Part shown: one piece after another, positions 61,665 to 64,000 of the stretch
How the letters are laid out: every line of letters begins with the position of its first letter
Position numbering within the stretch: position 1 is the first letter of the stretch
From: Bradyrhizobium iriomotense
GTDB taxonomy: Bacteria > Pseudomonadota > Alphaproteobacteria > Rhizobiales > Xanthobacteraceae
Direction of reading: 5' to 3'
Assembly: GCF_018130765.1 (NCBI RefSeq)
Contig: NZ_JAFCJZ010000005.1
Location: 186,001-250,000 of the forward strand
DNA: 64,000 bases
Position numbers and translations under genes: made by a program
Notes under the pieces: model-generated
What the model was told of the DNA's origin: nothing
The model's database searches: none
Seen by the model: the letters and a program-made list of their open reading frames with translations, nothing else

Positions 61665-62930
61665 CTAGTAGTCGACCGCATCCCTGATGATCGGACATGT
61701 CATACAATGACCGCCGCCGCGCCCCCGTCCGAGCTCCGCGCCGACGATGGTGATCACCTCTATGCCCTCCTTGCGCAGCAGCGTGTTTGTGTAGGTGTTG
61801 CGGTCGTAGGCAAACACGACGCCGGGGGAGGCGCAGACCAGATTGGCGCCACTGTCCCACTGGGTTCGCTCGCGCAGATAGGCATTCCCGCCGGTCTCCA
61901 CGACACGCAGCTTCTTCAGGCCGAGCGCTTCTGCGACGACGTCCACGAAGGGCTTCTCGTCCTTGCGCAACTCGAGGCCGGCCGAATTGTCGGCCGGTCG
62001 ATAGGAGAATGCGGTAATGTTGTTGACGATATCGGGATAGAGCAGCACGCAATCACGGTCGGCGAAGGTGAAGACGGTATCGAGATGCATCGCCGCGCGG
62101 AGCTTGGGCATCGCGGCCACGATCACCCGCTCGGCCGCCTTCTTTCTGAATAGCGCCGCAGCAAGCTGACTGATCGCCTGCCGCGAGGTCCGCTCGCTCA
62201 GCCCGATCAGAACGTTGCCCTTGCCGATCGGCATTACGTCACCGCCTTCCAGCGTGGCGAGGCCGTGATCCTGCGTCGGATCCCCCCACCAGACATTGAC
62301 CTTGCCGGCGAAGTCCGGGTGGAACTTGTAGATAGCAGTGGCGAGGATCGGCTCTTCATGGCGCGCCGGCCAGAACAGCGAGTTCAGCGTCACGCCGCCA
62401 TAGATCCAGCAGGTGGTATCGCGCGTATACAGCGTGTTCGGAAGAGGCGGCAGCAGATATTCGGTCATGCCCGCCGCTTCCCGGATCAGCCTGAGCATCT
62501 CACCGCCATGGGCCTCGGGAAAATCGTGGGTCGACAGTCCGCCGATCAGGGTCTCCGCCAGCTCACGAGACTTGAGGCTTTCCAGATAGCCGCGCAACTC
62601 GTCGATCAGCCCGAGCCCGACCTGATTGGGAACCACCTGGTTGTCGAGAATCCACTTCCTTGCCTCCGGAATGGTCACGGTGTCGGTGAGCAGATTGTGC
62701 ATCTCGACGACATCGATGCCGCGGTCGCGCATCTTCTGCACAAAGTCGAAATGATCGCGCTTGGCATTGTCGACCCACAGCACATCGTCGAACAGCAGAG
62801 TGTCGCAGTTCGTCGGCGTGAGGCGCTGATGCGCGCGGCCCGGCGAGCAGACCATTACCTTGCGCAGTTGACCGACTTCCGAATGAACACCGAACTGGAT
62901 CCTTGAATCCGACGTCTGCGCTGTCGCCAT
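61665..62930 (-). CDS. arcA: Arginine deiminase
   Basis: Arginine deiminase of 421 residues, the usual length. The nucleophile Cys409 lies in [14 protein letters not shown] at the C terminus, and [17 protein letters not shown] opens the fold. It hydrolyses arginine to citrulline and ammonia, the first step of the ADI pathway for ATP and acid resistance in low oxygen. I start at ATG 62930; the upstream open frame overlaps the antiporter gene. It follows the antiporter by 14 bases. No arcB or arcC lies downstream; they may be upstream of the window edge. Confidence 0.96.
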   Translation of the reverse strand: MATAQTSDSRIQFGVHSEVGQLRKVMVCSPGRAHQRLTPTNCDTLLFDDVLWVDNAKRDHFDFVQKMRDRGIDVVEMHNLLTDTVTIPEARKWILDNQVVPNQVGLGLIDELRGYLESLKSRELAETLIGGLSTHDFPEAHGGEMLRLIREAAGMTEYLLPPLPNTLYTRDTTCWIYGGVTLNSLFWPARHEEPILATAIYKFHPDFAGKVNVWWGDPTQDHGLATLEGGDVMPIGKGNVLIGLSERTSRQAISQLAAALFRKKAAERVIVAAMPKLRAAMHLDTVFTFADRDCVLLYPDIVNNITAFSYRPADNSAGLELRKDEKPFVDVVAEALGLKKLRVVETGGNAYLRERTQWDSGANLVCASPGVVFAYDRNTYTNTLLRKEGIEVITIVGAELGRGRGGGHCMTCPIIRDAVDY

Positions 62931-62944
62931 GGGAGATGCCTCGC

Positions 62945-64000
62945 CTAGATGGTGATGTAGCCGGTGACGAGGCCATGAATCCCGACCACGGCGCCTATCA
63001 CGGCCACGATGAAGATGACCCAATCGATCGACGTGAAGATCTTCGCCTTTTGCTGGAGGCGCGCCCAGAAATACAGCGCCGTGCCGGGAGCGTAGAGGAT
63101 CGCCGACAGGAGCAGATATTTCATCCCGGCGGCATAGATCAGGAACAGCGTGTAGACGACGGCAATGCCGGTGAAGATCAGGTCGCGTCGCCGTTCGCCC
63201 GGGCTCTTTTCGTAGGTCTCGCCCCGCTTGACCAGCAGGAGCCCATAGGCGGCAACCAGAAAAAACGGAATGAGGTTCATGACGCTCGTCAAATTGAGCA
63301 TCAACGCGAAGGCATCCCGCGACCAATAGGTGCTGATGACGAACAGCTGCACGACGATATTGGTGAGCCAGAGCGCTGCGGCCGGCACCTTGTTGGCGTT
63401 CTCGGTGCCGAACACGCGCGGCATATCCCTGGTCCGGCCGGCGGCGGAGAGCACCTCGGCGCAGATCAGAGACCAGGCGAGATAGGCTCCTAGCACCGAG
63501 ACCAGAAGTCCGATGCTGACGAAGACGGCGCCCCAATGCCCGACCACCGCCTCCAGCACCGTTGCCATCGACGGCTGCCGCGCGTCGGCGATCTCGGCGC
63601 GCGGCAGCACGGCATAGGGCAGCATCGTCACGAGCACCATGAGGCTCGTGACGACCGCGAAGCCTATGATCGTCGCGGCACCGACATGGGACCGCTCCTT
63701 GGCGTAGCGGGAATAGACGCTGGCGCCCTCGATCCCGAGAAATACGAACACCGTGACCAGCATGGTCGCGCGGATCTGATCGAACAGACCCTTGTCCGGC
63801 ATCCCCTCGCCTCCCCAGAAATTGGCGCGGAACAGGTCGACCTTGAAGGCAAACGCCAGGATGACGATGAAGATCAGGATCGGCACGATCTTGGCGATGG
63901 TGACGATAGTGTTGATCGCGGCGGCCTGTTGCACGCCACGCAGGATCATGAAGTGGAACAGCCAGATCCCGATCGAGGCGACGATGATCGCGGCGACCGT
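62945..64000 (-). CDS. arcD: Basic amino acid antiporter of the APC family (ArcD-like), partial
   Basis: The C-terminal 351 residues of an amino acid permease; the frame runs off the right window edge in its 5' part (codons before 63949 read IGIWLFHF in frame). About nine membrane spans are visible, with [40 protein letters not shown] and [15 protein letters not shown], which are typical of the arginine/ornithine antiporter group. It would exchange arginine for ornithine for the deiminase encoded next. The start codon lies outside the window. Confidence 0.9.
   Translation of the reverse strand, partial: TVAAIIVASIGIWLFHFMILRGVQQAAAINTIVTIAKIVPILIFIVILAFAFKVDLFRANFWGGEGMPDKGLFDQIRATMLVTVFVFLGIEGASVYSRYAKERSHVGAATIIGFAVVTSLMVLVTMLPYAVLPRAEIADARQPSMATVLEAVVGHWGAVFVSIGLLVSVLGAYLAWSLICAEVLSAAGRTRDMPRVFGTENANKVPAAALWLTNIVVQLFVISTYWSRDAFALMLNLTSVMNLIPFFLVAAYGLLLVKRGETYEKSPGERRRDLIFTGIAVVYTLFLIYAAGMKYLLLSAILYAPGTALYFWARLQQKAKIFTSIDWVIFIVAVIGAVVGIHGLVTGYITI

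Noticed and set aside
62931..63536. A 202-codon N-terminal extension of arcA
   Set aside because: It overlaps the antiporter gene and reads as noise; the deiminase domain starts at 62930 with the normal family length.

Overview
The window looks like a chromosomal stretch of a metabolically versatile, GC-rich alphaproteobacterium of the Rhizobiales, most like Bradyrhizobium. The support is the high-GC codon use, the many extracytoplasmic solute-binding proteins (LivJ-, TctC-, polar amino acid- and dipeptide-type), the stacked catabolic operons each next to its own regulator, and Bradyrhizobium-like gene pairs. This placement is inference from gene style. I see no rRNA, tRNA, insertion sequence, phage gene or CRISPR array. 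Coding density is very high; only two gaps exceed 300 bases.

Layout. (1) 17-11725: an eight-gene minus-strand acyl-CoA catabolic operon (enoyl-CoA hydratase, ADP-forming acyl-CoA ligase, LivJ-type binding protein, a large and a small acyl-CoA dehydrogenase, two SDRs, a Cys-depleted AhpD-like protein). It is divergent from a tctC-type binding protein and followed by a TetR regulator and an SMP-30 hydrolase. Three copies of the palindrome GACCGATCGGTC sit in the two control regions, which points to one TetR regulon. (2) 11738-16320: a LysR regulator, a luciferase-like monooxygenase with a flavin reductase, a small unknown protein and an aldehyde dehydrogenase. (3) 16430-22312: an Lrp regulator divergent from a branched-chain 2-oxoacid dehydrogenase operon (bkdA1-bkdA2-bkdB-lpdV), preceded by a translationally coupled, possibly ACT-like small gene. 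(4) 22330-31010: an amino-acid ABC importer without its ATPase, MmgE/PrpD and a FAD amine oxidase, an IclR regulator, and 5-oxoprolinase genes pxpA / pxpBC.

(5) 31046-46958: an apparent polyamine or omega-amino-acid catabolic block: two double-GNAT paralogues, a cupin, an aldehyde dehydrogenase, a tartrate/D-malate-type dehydrogenase, succinate-semialdehyde dehydrogenase, a PuuB-like oxidase, a HAD hydrolase, a SpuC-like aminotransferase, a dipeptide-type ABC importer and a second Lrp regulator. (6) 47194-57221: a D-amino-acid-oxidase-like enzyme, an IclR regulator with a clear operator, an MHS-type transporter, a PuuB-like oxidase, hydantoinase/oxoprolinase subunits A and B and a lone amino-acid binding protein. 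(7) 57331-60030: two NarL-type response regulators and one soluble histidine kinase. (8) 60422-64000: a beta-barrel protein with a small secreted protein, then arginine deiminase and a basic amino acid antiporter cut by the window end.

The shared theme is uptake and oxidation of amino acids, amines, lactams and branched or cyclic acids to CoA thioesters and TCA intermediates. No single dramatic new system is evident. The most interesting leads are the TetR-controlled acyl-CoA pathway with a heteromeric-type dehydrogenase pair, the small possibly ACT-like protein of the bkd operon, and the GNAT/PuuB-like/SpuC-like amine pathway that has no visible gamma-glutamylation step.
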